Source: Thraustochytrium sp. TN22 (lineage: Eukaryota; Sar; Bigyra; Thraustochytrida; Thraustochytriidae). From it: 64,000 nt of DNA. Below the pieces are notes generated by a model. That model was not told the origin of the DNA. It made no database searches and saw only the letters and a list, made by a program, of their open reading frames with translations. The first letter of the stretch is position 1. The number at the start of each line of letters is the position of its first letter. Positions 1-9,058 of the stretch are shown piece by piece. The position numbers and the translations under genes are program-made. Where the stretch lies: assembly GCA_013306675.1 (NCBI GenBank), contig JABLUY010000001.1, forward strand, positions 466,334 through 530,333. Direction: 5' to 3'.

Positions 1-238
1 TCGCAAGACCACTGGCACTGCAGGCTGCGCCCACGCGCCGCGTTGACCATGGCTTCGACTCGAACTTGAATGGCATCACGCAACCACTGGCAGGCGCCCG
101 CACTTTGCTGCACACTGCACAGATTAGTGGGCCGGACGCACGTCGGCGCGAAGCAGCCTGCGCCTGGCAGCCTGTCCGCGAGCGGTGCACGGCCTGCGGC
201 CGTCTAGCTTTAGGAAAGCACGCGGCGCAGGCCTGGAT
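1..238. repeat. Upstream-region duplication, copy A
   Basis: The first ~67 bases match 1613-1681 closely, and patchier similarity continues to about 238, including a block ending in gcaggcctgga in both copies. Copy B lies directly upstream of the minus-strand gene at 609-1526. Copy A is therefore probably the diverged promoter/5' UTR of a sister gene just left of the window (inference). Confidence 0.6.
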
Positions 239-608
239 TATAGTGCACGCCGTGCACGGTGCAGGCCGGTCTGCTTCCTTCTCGGGTGGGTAAGGCAGGG
301 CGGCTATTGCAGGGCCGCCTTGCGTCCTCCTATGATGCCTGGAAGTGGTACAGCTCACTGAGCCAAATCCGTACGAGAAGAGTGGTGTACGAATTAAAAG
401 GCGGTACCTTAGTGCTACCAAGCAGGCAGGTCACCCGGGTCCGAGTCCCCAGCCTGTGCAGTGAGTCGGCCGCAGCAGCCATCGCGCGCGCGGGGCGGCG
501 GCGGTGGCCCGACCACGGGCGAAGAGAACGCCGCACGCAGGAGCCATGCGTGGCTATAGCAACCATAGCCACGATAGGGGGTGTGCATTATTCAACAAAT
601 CTTCACTG
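239..608. other. Intergenic, no gene seen
   Basis: No convincing coding frame. At about 398-460 there is an A-box-like taccttagtgc followed 32 bases later by a B-box-like ggtccgagtcc. The spacing is too short for a tRNA and neither the T stem nor the acceptor stem closes, so at most this is a degenerate tRNA-like fragment. The rest holds the 3' flank of the minus-strand gene that ends at 609. Confidence 0.4.
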
Positions 609-1526
609 TCATTGCGCTCCAGAGCCGGTGTTGGAGGTGCCATCGTCACGAGCCGCAGCGCGCCCGTGTGAGGTCGCGAGCTCCGACACAGCCGCCTCGT
701 AGCGACTCATGGCCATTGGGTCTACTGTAAGCTGGCTGCGAATCGAGCGCAGACGATCGGCCCGTGTTATGGCCTGGCGTTCCAGGCCAGGCGCTGAGTC
801 GTTACGGACCTCTTCTCTGTCGTCCTCAGGCTCTTCTTGGTCGCTCTCTTCTGGGTCATCTTCCGCCTGGTCGCCCTCCTCCAAAAAGCGTACTACCCTG
901 TCGTCAGAAGAAGTGGTGGTGGTCGCTGGTCCGGAAGGGGCAAATTTTGCGACCTCGTGATTCTCTTTGGGTGGAAAGACGGCAAGGGCCACCGGAGGGT
1001 CTGGCGACCATGGCGAATCTTGCGTTCGATAGCAACAGCAGTAGGCAAAGGCTCCTAGGACAACAGCAACAACCAGAATTGACCAATATGGCGGCGTTGG
1101 CGGCGGTGTCGTCGTGGGCGCCGCCGTCGTGGGCGCCAAGGTGGGCGAGGAGGTCGTGGGCGCCAAGGTGGGCGATGGCGTTGTTGGCGCCAACGTTGGG
1201 TACCTGGTTGGTGCCAACGTTGGACGCTTGGTGGGCGTCAATGTAGGCATCCTCGTTGGTGCAGGTGTCGGGCGACGACAGCAGCAGTACTTCTCCGTCC
1301 ACGCTGCAATGCAGAAGTTCCAGTTCCATGCCAGGCCGGAGTACGAGCAGCGATCGCAAATGTAGAGATCGCTCCCGCCTGCCGCCTGCTCCGCGTAGGA
1401 CGAGTCCTGGTGGCAGCTTGACCATTTACAATCACTCGGGCAAGAGTTCTGGGCGTGGCTGCACTGCCCTGCAGCAAGGGAGGCCAACGCGCCGGCCCAG
1501 AGCGCCAGTGCAACGAGCAGCCTCAT
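609..1526 (-). CDS. Type I membrane protein with Cys-rich ectodomain and Pro/Thr stalk
   Basis: A 305-residue protein read from the ATG at 1526; an in-frame Met 38 codons upstream would bury the signal peptide. Residues 1-21 form a signal peptide (MRLLVALALWAGALASLAAG). Residues ~22-85 are Cys- and Trp-rich, with about 13 Cys. Next comes a stalk of repeated PTLAPT-type units, a membrane helix (YWSILVVAVVLGAFAYCCCY) followed by cysteines that could be palmitoylated, and a strongly acidic tail. Such PT stalks are common in stramenopile surface proteins. No catalytic domain is recognised; a cell-surface or wall-sensing role is only a guess. The upstream sequence is duplicated at the left window edge, which suggests a tandem family. 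Confidence 0.75.
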   Translation of the reverse strand: MRLLVALALWAGALASLAAGQCSHAQNSCPSDCKWSSCHQDSSYAEQAAGGSDLYICDRCSYSGLAWNWNFCIAAWTEKYCCCRRPTPAPTRMPTLTPTKRPTLAPTRYPTLAPTTPSPTLAPTTSSPTLAPTTAAPTTTPPPTPPYWSILVVAVVLGAFAYCCCYRTQDSPWSPDPPVALAVFPPKENHEVAKFAPSGPATTTTSSDDRVVRFLEEGDQAEDDPEESDQEEPEDDREEVRNDSAPGLERQAITRADRLRSIRSQLTVDPMAMSRYEAAVSELATSHGRAAARDDGTSNTGSGAQ

Positions 1527-1612
1527 GCTCGTAGCATGCAGCGGCAGCGTTTCGGGACTGCTCACAAGGTAGCCGGGCCGCAGCACAGCGGCGGGACTCG
1601 CATCAGCGCGAC

Positions 1613-1788
1613 TCGCAAGACCACTGCAGGCTGCGCCCACGCGCTGCGTTGACCATCATACCATGGCGTCGACTCGAAACGCAAGGCCTTTTCGTGATCT
1701 GGCTGCTGGCACACTGTGCACGTAGCACCGCACGCCCCATCTGTGTCCGTCATTCTCCTTTTCGCGAAAGCACGGAGCAGGCCTGGAC
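1613..1788. repeat. Upstream-region duplication, copy B
   Basis: Diverged copy of 1-238, lying 87 bases upstream of the start of the Pro/Thr-stalk gene. The first ~70 bases are nearly identical apart from two small indels. Later blocks (cacactg-gcac; aaagcacg-gcaggcctgga) keep their order. It probably holds that gene's promoter or 5' UTR. Confidence 0.6.
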
Positions 1789-3646
1789 AAGACGTCATTA
1801 TTTATGGTTGATGATGCGCCGCCTCCGCGCCGCGTCTGCGACGAGGCTGCTAGGTAGTGTGGTGGTGATGATCCATGGCCAGTGCATCCACCCAAGCAGG
1901 AGCAGAAAGACATGTCCAATGGCTCACTCAAGTTGCGGCGGTCCAACCAAGGTTGAACCAACCATGGCCCACGGCCCACCGTGACCTGAACGCGTCATCC
2001 TTCATCAAGATCCGTGCCTCTCATGTCAGCCCTCTCACCGACCGACTGCGCAGCTCCTTCAAGTTCCCACAAGCGCGCCACGCAGCCACGAACAACTGCA
2101 CGGCACTCACAGTCAGCTCACGGCAGTCCGAGTCTGCGCCGCCCACCTTGAAGACTGTGGCCGTCAGCCTGAGGGGCGGCGCGGCCGACAGCCTCTGGCG
2201 TGCGGTGGCGGCGGGCGAGCCGCCGGCACGGAGCTGAGCCGCGCTGTCGCGCGGTCCGACGCGAGCGAGCCCTCGTCCTCGTCGGCGGAAGCTTGCGCGA
2301 ACCGGCATACTTCCAGGCTGCGGCAGGCTGGCCGCCGGCGTGAGCCAGGGCGCCTGGCCACGCGCCGCCGCCGCATCCTCGCCTGCGAGTCGAGGCTGCG
2401 CCTGCCAATGCCTGCCAGTGCCGGAGCCCGTGAGGGTCAGCCTTGTCGTGGCGGCCAGGTCAGCCATTTGCAGCATGATTTGCTCGAGCACCCGCTGCGC
2501 TCTCCGCCTCAAGAGCCCAGATCCTGGCAGTGCTGCGACTCGGAGTCCTGCCAGCAGCCAGCGGCCGCGGTCGGCGAAACGCTGCGGCGCCGGGGTACCA
2601 GTACCGTAGCGCCGCGGACAGGGCGGCCTGGCCGTACGGCGTGCGCGCGCCGCGCCGCTCAGCTCAGCTCGCTGGCTGCTGAGAGAGCGCCCGCGGCCGG
2701 CGGCGCCTGCGCGGCCGGGTGCACGGCGCGCCTCGGTGGCGGCAGCCAGGTCGCCGAGCCGAGCCGAGCCAAGCCAAGCCGTCGCGGAGCCCAAGGCTTC
2801 CTCACTGAGCGAGGCCCAGGCCTGAGGCCTCGGCGACGCGCGTGGCGCATTCGGCGTGGCGCAGTGGCGCGTCCTTTGTCAGTCACGGTGGCGCGTCCGG
2901 TCGTCCGACGCAGCTCGCGTGGCTCCCTGGCCTGGCCGAGCAAGTCCGCCGGCGCGGCGGCGTTGAACGTGCGCGACAGTACGGTACCCTGGTACTACCA
3001 CCGTGCCCATACCGTACGGCGTACGCCCATTTCGCTCTGACAGGCTCGCTCAGGGGGGCTTCTCCGTTTGCGCGAAAGACGTTGCCAGGGCACGGGCCGC
3101 ACTGGCACGCCACGGTGGCCGCGCGTGGCCGCTCGCTCGGCCCAGCTAGCTAGCTGCCTGTCGCCGCCGCTCTTGCTCAGGTGGAGCATCGCCGCGGCGC
3201 CGCTCCGCGCGCCCCGCGCCGCGCGCCCCGCTTGCTCGACGTGGGCTTGCTCGCGCGCTCGGGCCCATTTCCTTCTTCTCCTTCCGCCTCGTTTCCTTTC
3301 CTCGCGCGGCGCCTGCTTCCTCGCCCTCGCGCTCTCTTTGAAACCCTTTCACCGGCCAGCGCAAGTTGCCAAGCAAGTGGCGGGCTGAAGGGGCTGAAGC
3401 TGGCGCGGAGCCCGACCGAAGTGCAGCGCCAGCCGGCGCGCGGCACGGCAGCCGCGCGCGAGCAAATTCGAAAGCGCGCGGCGCGGCGCGGCGCGGCGCG
3501 GCGCGGCGGCGGCGGCGGCGGCGGGCGGGCGGCGGGCGGGCAGGCAGGCGCGCGCGCGGCGGCGCGGCGCGGCGCGTTGCGGCGCGGCGCGGCGCGGCGC
3601 GGCGGCCGGTGCGGAGGGGCGCGATTGGGACGGCGTTCGTCGGGCC
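1789..3646. other. Long intergenic stretch, GC-rich at its right end
   Basis: Open frames on both strands here are compositionally biased (Ala/Arg/Pro), resemble no known family and overlap one another, so no gene is called. From about 3475 to 3606 the sequence is almost pure G+C built from gcggc and ggc units, directly upstream of the ATG at 3647. This is probably the promoter/5' UTR of that gene. Nothing else is recognised. Confidence 0.5.
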
Positions 3647-6175
3647 ATGGCGGAGTGTAGAGCCGAGGGCGAGGCGCCGCAGAACGAGCGCGACGGCGGC
3701 TGCTTCGCAGGGGAGAGCATGGTCAAGGAGGCGGGCGGCGCGGAGGCGGGCGCGGACGCCGAGTCGGAGCTCTTCGCGCAGCAGCTGCAGCAGATCTTTA
3801 AGCACGGTGAGCAGCAGAGGCACTTGATTGCGCAGGTGCACGACAAGGCCGGGCTCAAGCAGCAGCAGCAGCTGCAGCTGCAGTTGCAGCAGCAGCAGCT
3901 CGCGGCGGCCGGTGACAAGGCCGAGATGGCGGCGGCGCAAGCGCAAGCGCCCGCGGACGCGCTCGACGCTGGCCTGCTGCACGGGCAGCGCGCCGGCAAG
4001 GTCTGGGGCATGCTTCCGGGCAAGCTGGGCAGCTTCCGCACACGTGGCAGCACCCAGCACGGGCGCGGCGGCGGCGGCAGCGGCATCGGCAGCAGCAGTG
4101 CCGGCGCGGCCGGCGTGGAGGACGCCGCTGCGGCGCGCCGCGACGCGATCGAGCGGCTGCTCAGCAACATCGCGCTTACCGAGGAGCGCGGAACGCTGTG
4201 CGTGGTGCTGAACGGTCAGCTGCTCGGCACGGTGGAGGATTCGGAGTTCATTCGTCTGCGCTGGTGGCGCCTTCCGGGCGGCGGTCACGGCGGCAGCAAG
4301 CAGGGGCGCAAGGCGCTGCGGTCCATGTCGGCCGGCTTCTACCAGCCCACGGCGCTCGACATGGGCTGCCGCGTGCAGGTGGAGGCGTGGCCCAAGTTCG
4401 CCCGCGAGAAGCGATTTCGCGCCGAGATCGGCCCGCTGCAGCCGAGCGAGGACCTGGAGGCGCTCGTGGCAGCTGGCTTCGCCAGCCTGCGGTCCAGCTG
4501 GCCCGGCAGCGTCGGTGGCGGCGCGCGCGTGCGCGAGGCTCTTGCCGTGGAGCTGGACGCCGCCTCGGACCGCGTGGCCCGTATTTGCGTCCCGGACGTG
4601 GCGCGCAAGGCCGCGGCCTTCTCGTACGAGCCGGGCGAGGTCTCGCGCCTGCAGATCGTGCTGGACGACCAGCATCCGTGCAAGCTTCGCCTCGCCAAGG
4701 TGCTGCAGCAGGCGGGCGGCGCCAACCAGGCGGTCGAGCTCGAGCTCGACGGTGGGCCGGACGCGCGCAACGCGCTCGTGCTGGGCCTGCTCCGCCGCCT
4801 GCCGCCTGCCGCTGGCGTCAGCGTAATGCTGAGCAGCGAGGTTGTGGACAGCGCCGACGATCCGGCCGAGGCTGCAGAGGACGACGACGACGACAACGAT
4901 GACGACAACGACACGGACGAGACCGCGTCCGCGGACGACCTCGCCGCGGCCACGTGTCCGCCCGCGCCCGTGTCGTCGCCCTCGTCGGCGGCGGCCGCGG
5001 CCGCCTCGCCCCTGTCGGACGCCACCTCGGCGGCGGCGGCGCGCGCGTCGCGGCTGGACCGCGAGTCAGCCTACAAGGACGCGCTCATCCGCGACTTGCG
5101 CGAGCAGATCGCGGAGCTGCAGAGTAAGCTGCGCCGTCACAGCATGCGGTCCGTGACGGAGACGGGCAAGTCGCTCGCGCAGGTCTCGGACCTGTCCAAG
5201 GAGGTGCACCGCCTGCAGTCGCAGCTCGAGGACGCGCAGCGGACCATCGGCGACCTCACCGAGCGCGACACGCGCGCTCAGGCAGAGATCCTTGCCTACG
5301 AGGATCGTATCGCACAGGCCGACCAGGCCCGCGACGCCGCGCAGCGCACCGCCGCGCAGCTGCGCCAGCGCGCCGCCACGCTCGAGACGGAGCTCGCCCA
5401 GGCGCGCGCCGCCGAGCAGGAGCGACGCGAGCGCGTACGCGCGCTCGAGGCGCAGGCGCGCGACGCCGAGCAGCACGCCTTTGACATGCAGGCCTCGCTA
5501 CAAGCGCAGATCTCGCTGCGCGTCGAGTCCGAGGCCAAGGTGCGCGCTCTCCAGGATCGCCTCGAGACCTCCTCCGGCCAGCGCAAGGCGCTGCGCGCCA
5601 AGGTGGACGGCCTGTCCAAGGATGTTGCCCGGATCGTGCAGCTCGCCGGCCTCGAGTCGCTCGCCGAGATGGACGACTTTCTTCGCGACATTGACGCCCT
5701 CCGCACGCGCCTGCGCTCGCGCGAGGCGGAGAAGGCCGACCTGCTCAACGAGAACGCCAGCCTGCGCGCCGCATTGGACCACACTTCGGGCCTCGGCGGT
5801 GCCGCCGCGGCTGGCGGGGCCACTGGTGCCTCTGGCGCAGCGAGCGCGGACGCTGCGGCGCCCGATGCGCGGCCCAAGTTCGTCTTCGGCCGCCGCGTCT
5901 CCGCGGTCGCGCGTGCCGCCAAGGAGAATATGTCCAAGTCGCTGGGCCCGGCGATGGGCTCCACCGACGCGCAGGACGGCGAGATTGACCTCAACCGCAT
6001 CAACTTGAATCGCGCCGACCGCCGCCAGCTCGCCCTCGTCTACCAGCTCGCCAACTCGCTCACGGAGCAGCTCAACGAGAAGGAAGACCATCTCGAGCAG
6101 CAGCGCTTCGCGAACCGCAAGTTGGCGGAGCGCGTACGGGAGCTCGAGATCGAGGCCACGCGCTGGCGTCGCTAA
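3647..6175 (+). CDS. Coiled-coil protein with an A9/AIR9-like domain
   Basis: 842 residues from an ATG in good context (gccATGG). Residues ~1-120 are low-complexity with a Gln-rich patch. Residues ~180-260 contain LLGTVEDSEFIRLRWWR and, later, YQPTALDMGCRVQVEAW. This resembles the A9 Ig-like module of plant AIR9 (YTPT-DDVG signature), a microtubule-associated protein; the match is from memory. An acidic Asp run follows at ~410-430 and a Ser/Ala linker at ~440-475. Heptad coiled coil runs from ~480 to 720, with a second short coil at ~785-842. No enzyme motif is seen. A cytoskeletal scaffold role is inferred. The long minus-strand frame over the 5' half is a shadow. Confidence 0.8.
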   Translation: MAECRAEGEAPQNERDGGCFAGESMVKEAGGAEAGADAESELFAQQLQQIFKHGEQQRHLIAQVHDKAGLKQQQQLQLQLQQQQLAAAGDKAEMAAAQAQAPADALDAGLLHGQRAGKVWGMLPGKLGSFRTRGSTQHGRGGGGSGIGSSSAGAAGVEDAAAARRDAIERLLSNIALTEERGTLCVVLNGQLLGTVEDSEFIRLRWWRLPGGGHGGSKQGRKALRSMSAGFYQPTALDMGCRVQVEAWPKFAREKRFRAEIGPLQPSEDLEALVAAGFASLRSSWPGSVGGGARVREALAVELDAASDRVARICVPDVARKAAAFSYEPGEVSRLQIVLDDQHPCKLRLAKVLQQAGGANQAVELELDGGPDARNALVLGLLRRLPPAAGVSVMLSSEVVDSADDPAEAAEDDDDDNDDDNDTDETASADDLAAATCPPAPVSSPSSAAAAAASPLSDATSAAAARASRLDRESAYKDALIRDLREQIAELQSKLRRHSMRSVTETGKSLAQVSDLSKEVHRLQSQLEDAQRTIGDLTERDTRAQAEILAYEDRIAQADQARDAAQRTAAQLRQRAATLETELAQARAAEQERRERVRALEAQARDAEQHAFDMQASLQAQISLRVESEAKVRALQDRLETSSGQRKALRAKVDGLSKDVARIVQLAGLESLAEMDDFLRDIDALRTRLRSREAEKADLLNENASLRAALDHTSGLGGAAAAGGATGASGAASADAAAPDARPKFVFGRRVSAVARAAKENMSKSLGPAMGSTDAQDGEIDLNRINLNRADRRQLALVYQLANSLTEQLNEKEDHLEQQRFANRKLAERVRELEIEATRWRR

Positions 6176-6880
6176 CTCACAGAGCTGAAGGGGCGCACTG
6201 CGCACCCCCCGCGGCGCCCACGTCGCCACATGTTTTCGCGAGTCGAGCTTCGGGTCGGTCCCGCCCCGCTTTTGTGGAGAATGGCCCCGTACGCGCCTCT
6301 TCTTTTCTTTTCTCCCCCACTCGGTGTCTCCTCGGGCGCCTTGCCCCAGCCTGTTGTTCATTGTGGCTGCCCGCTGCTCGCCAATGCATATGTGTACACA
6401 GAAGAATAAAACCGCATGGCCATTGTATCGATCGTTGATTTGCGAGAAGGCCTGTGCCAGGATTTGGCAAACCACGATGCTTGCATGAGCTGAGCTGAGC
6501 AACAAAATCAAGTCCAGCCGGCACAACACCAGAGAACGTCCTTGACTTTGCCGAGCGTGTCGATCGATCGCGATGGCGGACAGCTCTCGGCCCGCCTCAC
6601 TCACGGCGTGCTGACGGGAATGATTTTGGTGTCGTGAAGCCGGCTTGACTTGCTGAGCGAGCCGGCCAAGTTGACAGCAAAAAAATCGACAACCCTTCTT
6701 GTCGTAGGCCACACCGTCACACTGGCGCAGATAGGTTCCATTGACGGAAGTGCTTGTTGCCCTTCATGGATGGATATCAACTCATCATACGCAGGAGCTT
6801 GGCATCAAAAGCAAGGATAACTTAGTTTTCTCTCTCTCTTTCTCTCTCTCGCGCGCGAACGCTTCCCGCGACGGCCGCAT
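6176..6880. other. Convergent 3' intergenic region
   Basis: Lies between the stop of the A9/coiled-coil gene and the stop of the minus-strand RGS gene. It holds the AATAAA at 6405-6410 and, near 6829-6850, a short CT-rich tract that would fall in the RGS gene's 3' UTR. No gene seen. Confidence 0.6.
6405..6410 (+). terminator. Polyadenylation signal AATAAA
   Basis: Exact AATAAA 230 bases after the stop at 6175 and in the correct orientation for the A9/coiled-coil gene. Confidence 0.5.
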
Positions 6881-9058
6881 TCACAACAAAAAGTCTAGTC
6901 TCGACAGCTGCACGGCGAACGGGTCCTCCTCCTTGGGCTCAACGTTCAGGTCCCGGTGAACGGCGTCGACGTCACCCTCGAAGAGAGAGGAAGCGGGCAT
7001 GGAACTAGCTAGCGCCCCAGGAGCTGATTCCGCATGTGGCGGGACCGAGGGCGACGTCGGTGACTCCATGATACGCGGGCTCGCAGCCTCGCCCTTGGCA
7101 CTGCCGCTGCTGCTCTTGCTGCTGCTGGTGGTATGGCGGGTCAGACCGCCGCGCATCGAGGAGGGCGGCACGGGCGGCGAGCTGCTCGTGCTTGTCACAC
7201 CGCCGTCGCTGCGGTACGCAGCCGCGGCTGAGTCGATGGTAAACACGCGCACCTGGCGGCCCTGGCTGTCGTAGGTGGTGCGAACGGACACCAGCGAGGT
7301 GCCGCGGCGCTGATACATGCGCTTCGGCATGGCCACGCCGCCAAGCACGATGTCGTCGGACCGCGTCGCGAGGTTTGGGGAGGGCGACGAGTCGTCCGTG
7401 ATGGTGCTCGCCGAATCGCTGCTCTTGATCTCGCGCGGCTTGCGGTCCGTGATGACCAGATGTTCGCCTTGGTCAATGTCGCCACCACTTTCTTTCACGC
7501 CGCCACTGCCGCCATCGGCGCCCGAGTCGCCGTGAGCCTCCGCATCCGGGTCCACGTCCACATCAAGGTCCAAGTTGAGGCTAGCGTTCAGGTCCAGCTC
7601 GGAGTCCAGGTCGAGCAGACCCAGACCGTACTTGCCATCCGCGCACGGTAAGAGCGACATCTCGCTCGCCTCTGGACCATCGGCGCCGTGAGTGCCAGCG
7701 CCGTCCGGATCCTCGTCCCTACAGGCGAAGAGCGGCAGCAGCGCGTCGCGGATCTCCTCGAGGAAGTGAAAGTAGCCCTGATTCTCCTTGGCCCAGGCGC
7801 GGAACTGCGCGCGCGAAAGGCGCGCGTCCTGCGCAAGCCCGAGCATGCGCCAGGCCTCCTCGGCGTAGTCGGTCTGCGGCGCCTCGCCGCGACGAATGCC
7901 GTCCGTCTCGGCGGCGACACGTCGGCGGAAGCGCTCGAAGTTATCCATCTCCATGAGCTGCATGATCTCTTCGGCGGCCTGGCGGAAGACGTGGATCGGC
8001 ACGGTGCGCTCGCCGGTCTCGGCTGCGGTCTGCAGCTCCTTCTCAATGGCCTGCTGCGTCTTACCCGCGATATTGATCTGCTTGGGCGCGTCCTCGCAAA
8101 TGTACTGGTCGAAGAGCTGGCGCGCCACCGAGGCCGGGATGCCGCCCGCCTCCTCGTCGTTGTCCACACTCGGGTCCGGCGCGTACAGGTCGCACAGACG
8201 CGACACGGACTCCCAAAACTGGATCGACTCCGACGACCACTCGTGCTCCATGTGGCGCCGGAACGCCTCGCGGCCCGCGGGCGTCTCCAGCGCGTGCTTG
8301 AGCCGGTTCGACATGATGGACCGCACCATGAGGTTAAATTCGGACCGACTCATCTCGCCGTTCGCGTCCACGTCAAAGAGCCGAAAGGCGAGATCCACCG
8401 AGTTGCGCGCCGACCCGCGCTGCGACAAAAACGCGAGCGCCACTACGAAGTCTGCCTTGTCGATCTGCCCGGTCTCGTTCACGTCAAAGAGCGCATAGAT
8501 CTTGTTGAAGAGCAGCGTGTCGATGCCGCCCAGCACACGGCTCAGCACGCTGCGGACCTGCTCGCGGTTCAGCATGCCGTCCGCGGACTTGACCTTGGCC
8601 AGCACGTGCGCAATGTGGCTGCGGTCGCCCTCCACCGCTGCGCCGCCACTCTCGTGGCGGCTCTCGTCGTCCATCCACGCCCGCCGGTGCCGCCGCGCCT
8701 GCGACGGCGTCGTCTTGGGCGGTGACGGCACTTCTGCCGGCCTCGACCGCCTCTTGCGATGCCCAAAGGAATCGAGCACGCCCACCTTGCGCGAGCGCGC
8801 CTTGCCGTTTCTGTGCTCATCCTCATGATGGCGGTGATGCAAATCCTTCGTCGTCATTGTCGTCGTCGTCATTGTCGTCGTCGTCGTCGTCGTCGCTGCC
8901 GCCGCCGCCGCGGTCGCAGTCGTTGTCGCCGGGCCCGTGCTCGTCGCCGCCGCCTGCGACTCCGACGCGGACTTGGACGAGCCCGACGACGACCGCGTCA
9001 GCGGCCGCGCCGCGTGCCCCGCCGCCGCCGCCGCGGGCGCCGACCGCGCGCAGCCCAT
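6881..9058 (-). CDS. Lipid-anchored EF-hand/RGS-domain protein
   Basis: 725 residues from the ATG at 9058. I prefer it over an in-frame Met 35 codons upstream because it begins MGCARS, a textbook N-myristoylation site (Gly2, Ser6) with Cys3 for palmitoylation. After a Thr/Ala-rich linker come EF-hand loops at ~192-203 (DVNETGQIDKAD, Asp instead of Glu at position 12) and ~229-240 (DVDANGEMSRSE, canonical). An RGS fold follows at ~255-380, with ETPAGREAFRRHMEHEWSSE, a central FDQYICEDAP and FRQAAEEIMQLME. A possible third EF-like helix pair lies at ~400-435. The C-terminal ~280 residues are Ser/Asp-rich and probably disordered. RGS domains accelerate GTP hydrolysis by G-alpha, so this may be a calcium-tuned brake on G-protein signalling at membranes (inference). 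Confidence 0.85.
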   Translation of the reverse strand: MGCARSAPAAAAAGHAARPLTRSSSGSSKSASESQAAATSTGPATTTATAAAAAATTTTTTTMTTTTMTTKDLHHRHHEDEHRNGKARSRKVGVLDSFGHRKRRSRPAEVPSPPKTTPSQARRHRRAWMDDESRHESGGAAVEGDRSHIAHVLAKVKSADGMLNREQVRSVLSRVLGGIDTLLFNKIYALFDVNETGQIDKADFVVALAFLSQRGSARNSVDLAFRLFDVDANGEMSRSEFNLMVRSIMSNRLKHALETPAGREAFRRHMEHEWSSESIQFWESVSRLCDLYAPDPSVDNDEEAGGIPASVARQLFDQYICEDAPKQINIAGKTQQAIEKELQTAAETGERTVPIHVFRQAAEEIMQLMEMDNFERFRRRVAAETDGIRRGEAPQTDYAEEAWRMLGLAQDARLSRAQFRAWAKENQGYFHFLEEIRDALLPLFACRDEDPDGAGTHGADGPEASEMSLLPCADGKYGLGLLDLDSELDLNASLNLDLDVDVDPDAEAHGDSGADGGSGGVKESGGDIDQGEHLVITDRKPREIKSSDSASTITDDSSPSPNLATRSDDIVLGGVAMPKRMYQRRGTSLVSVRTTYDSQGRQVRVFTIDSAAAAYRSDGGVTSTSSSPPVPPSSMRGGLTRHTTSSSKSSSGSAKGEAASPRIMESPTSPSVPPHAESAPGALASSMPASSLFEGDVDAVHRDLNVEPKEEDPFAVQLSRLDFLL

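Noticed and set aside
3146-4675. 509-codon minus-strand frame across the 5' half of the A9/coiled-coil gene and its GC-rich upstream region
   Set aside because: Arg/Ala/Leu-rich, crosses pure GC repeats, no domain; the plus-strand gene has ordered motifs and a good start.
5498-6712. 404-codon minus-strand frame over the 3' end of the A9/coiled-coil gene
   Set aside because: Antisense to the coiled coil, and its upstream part crosses the polyadenylation region.
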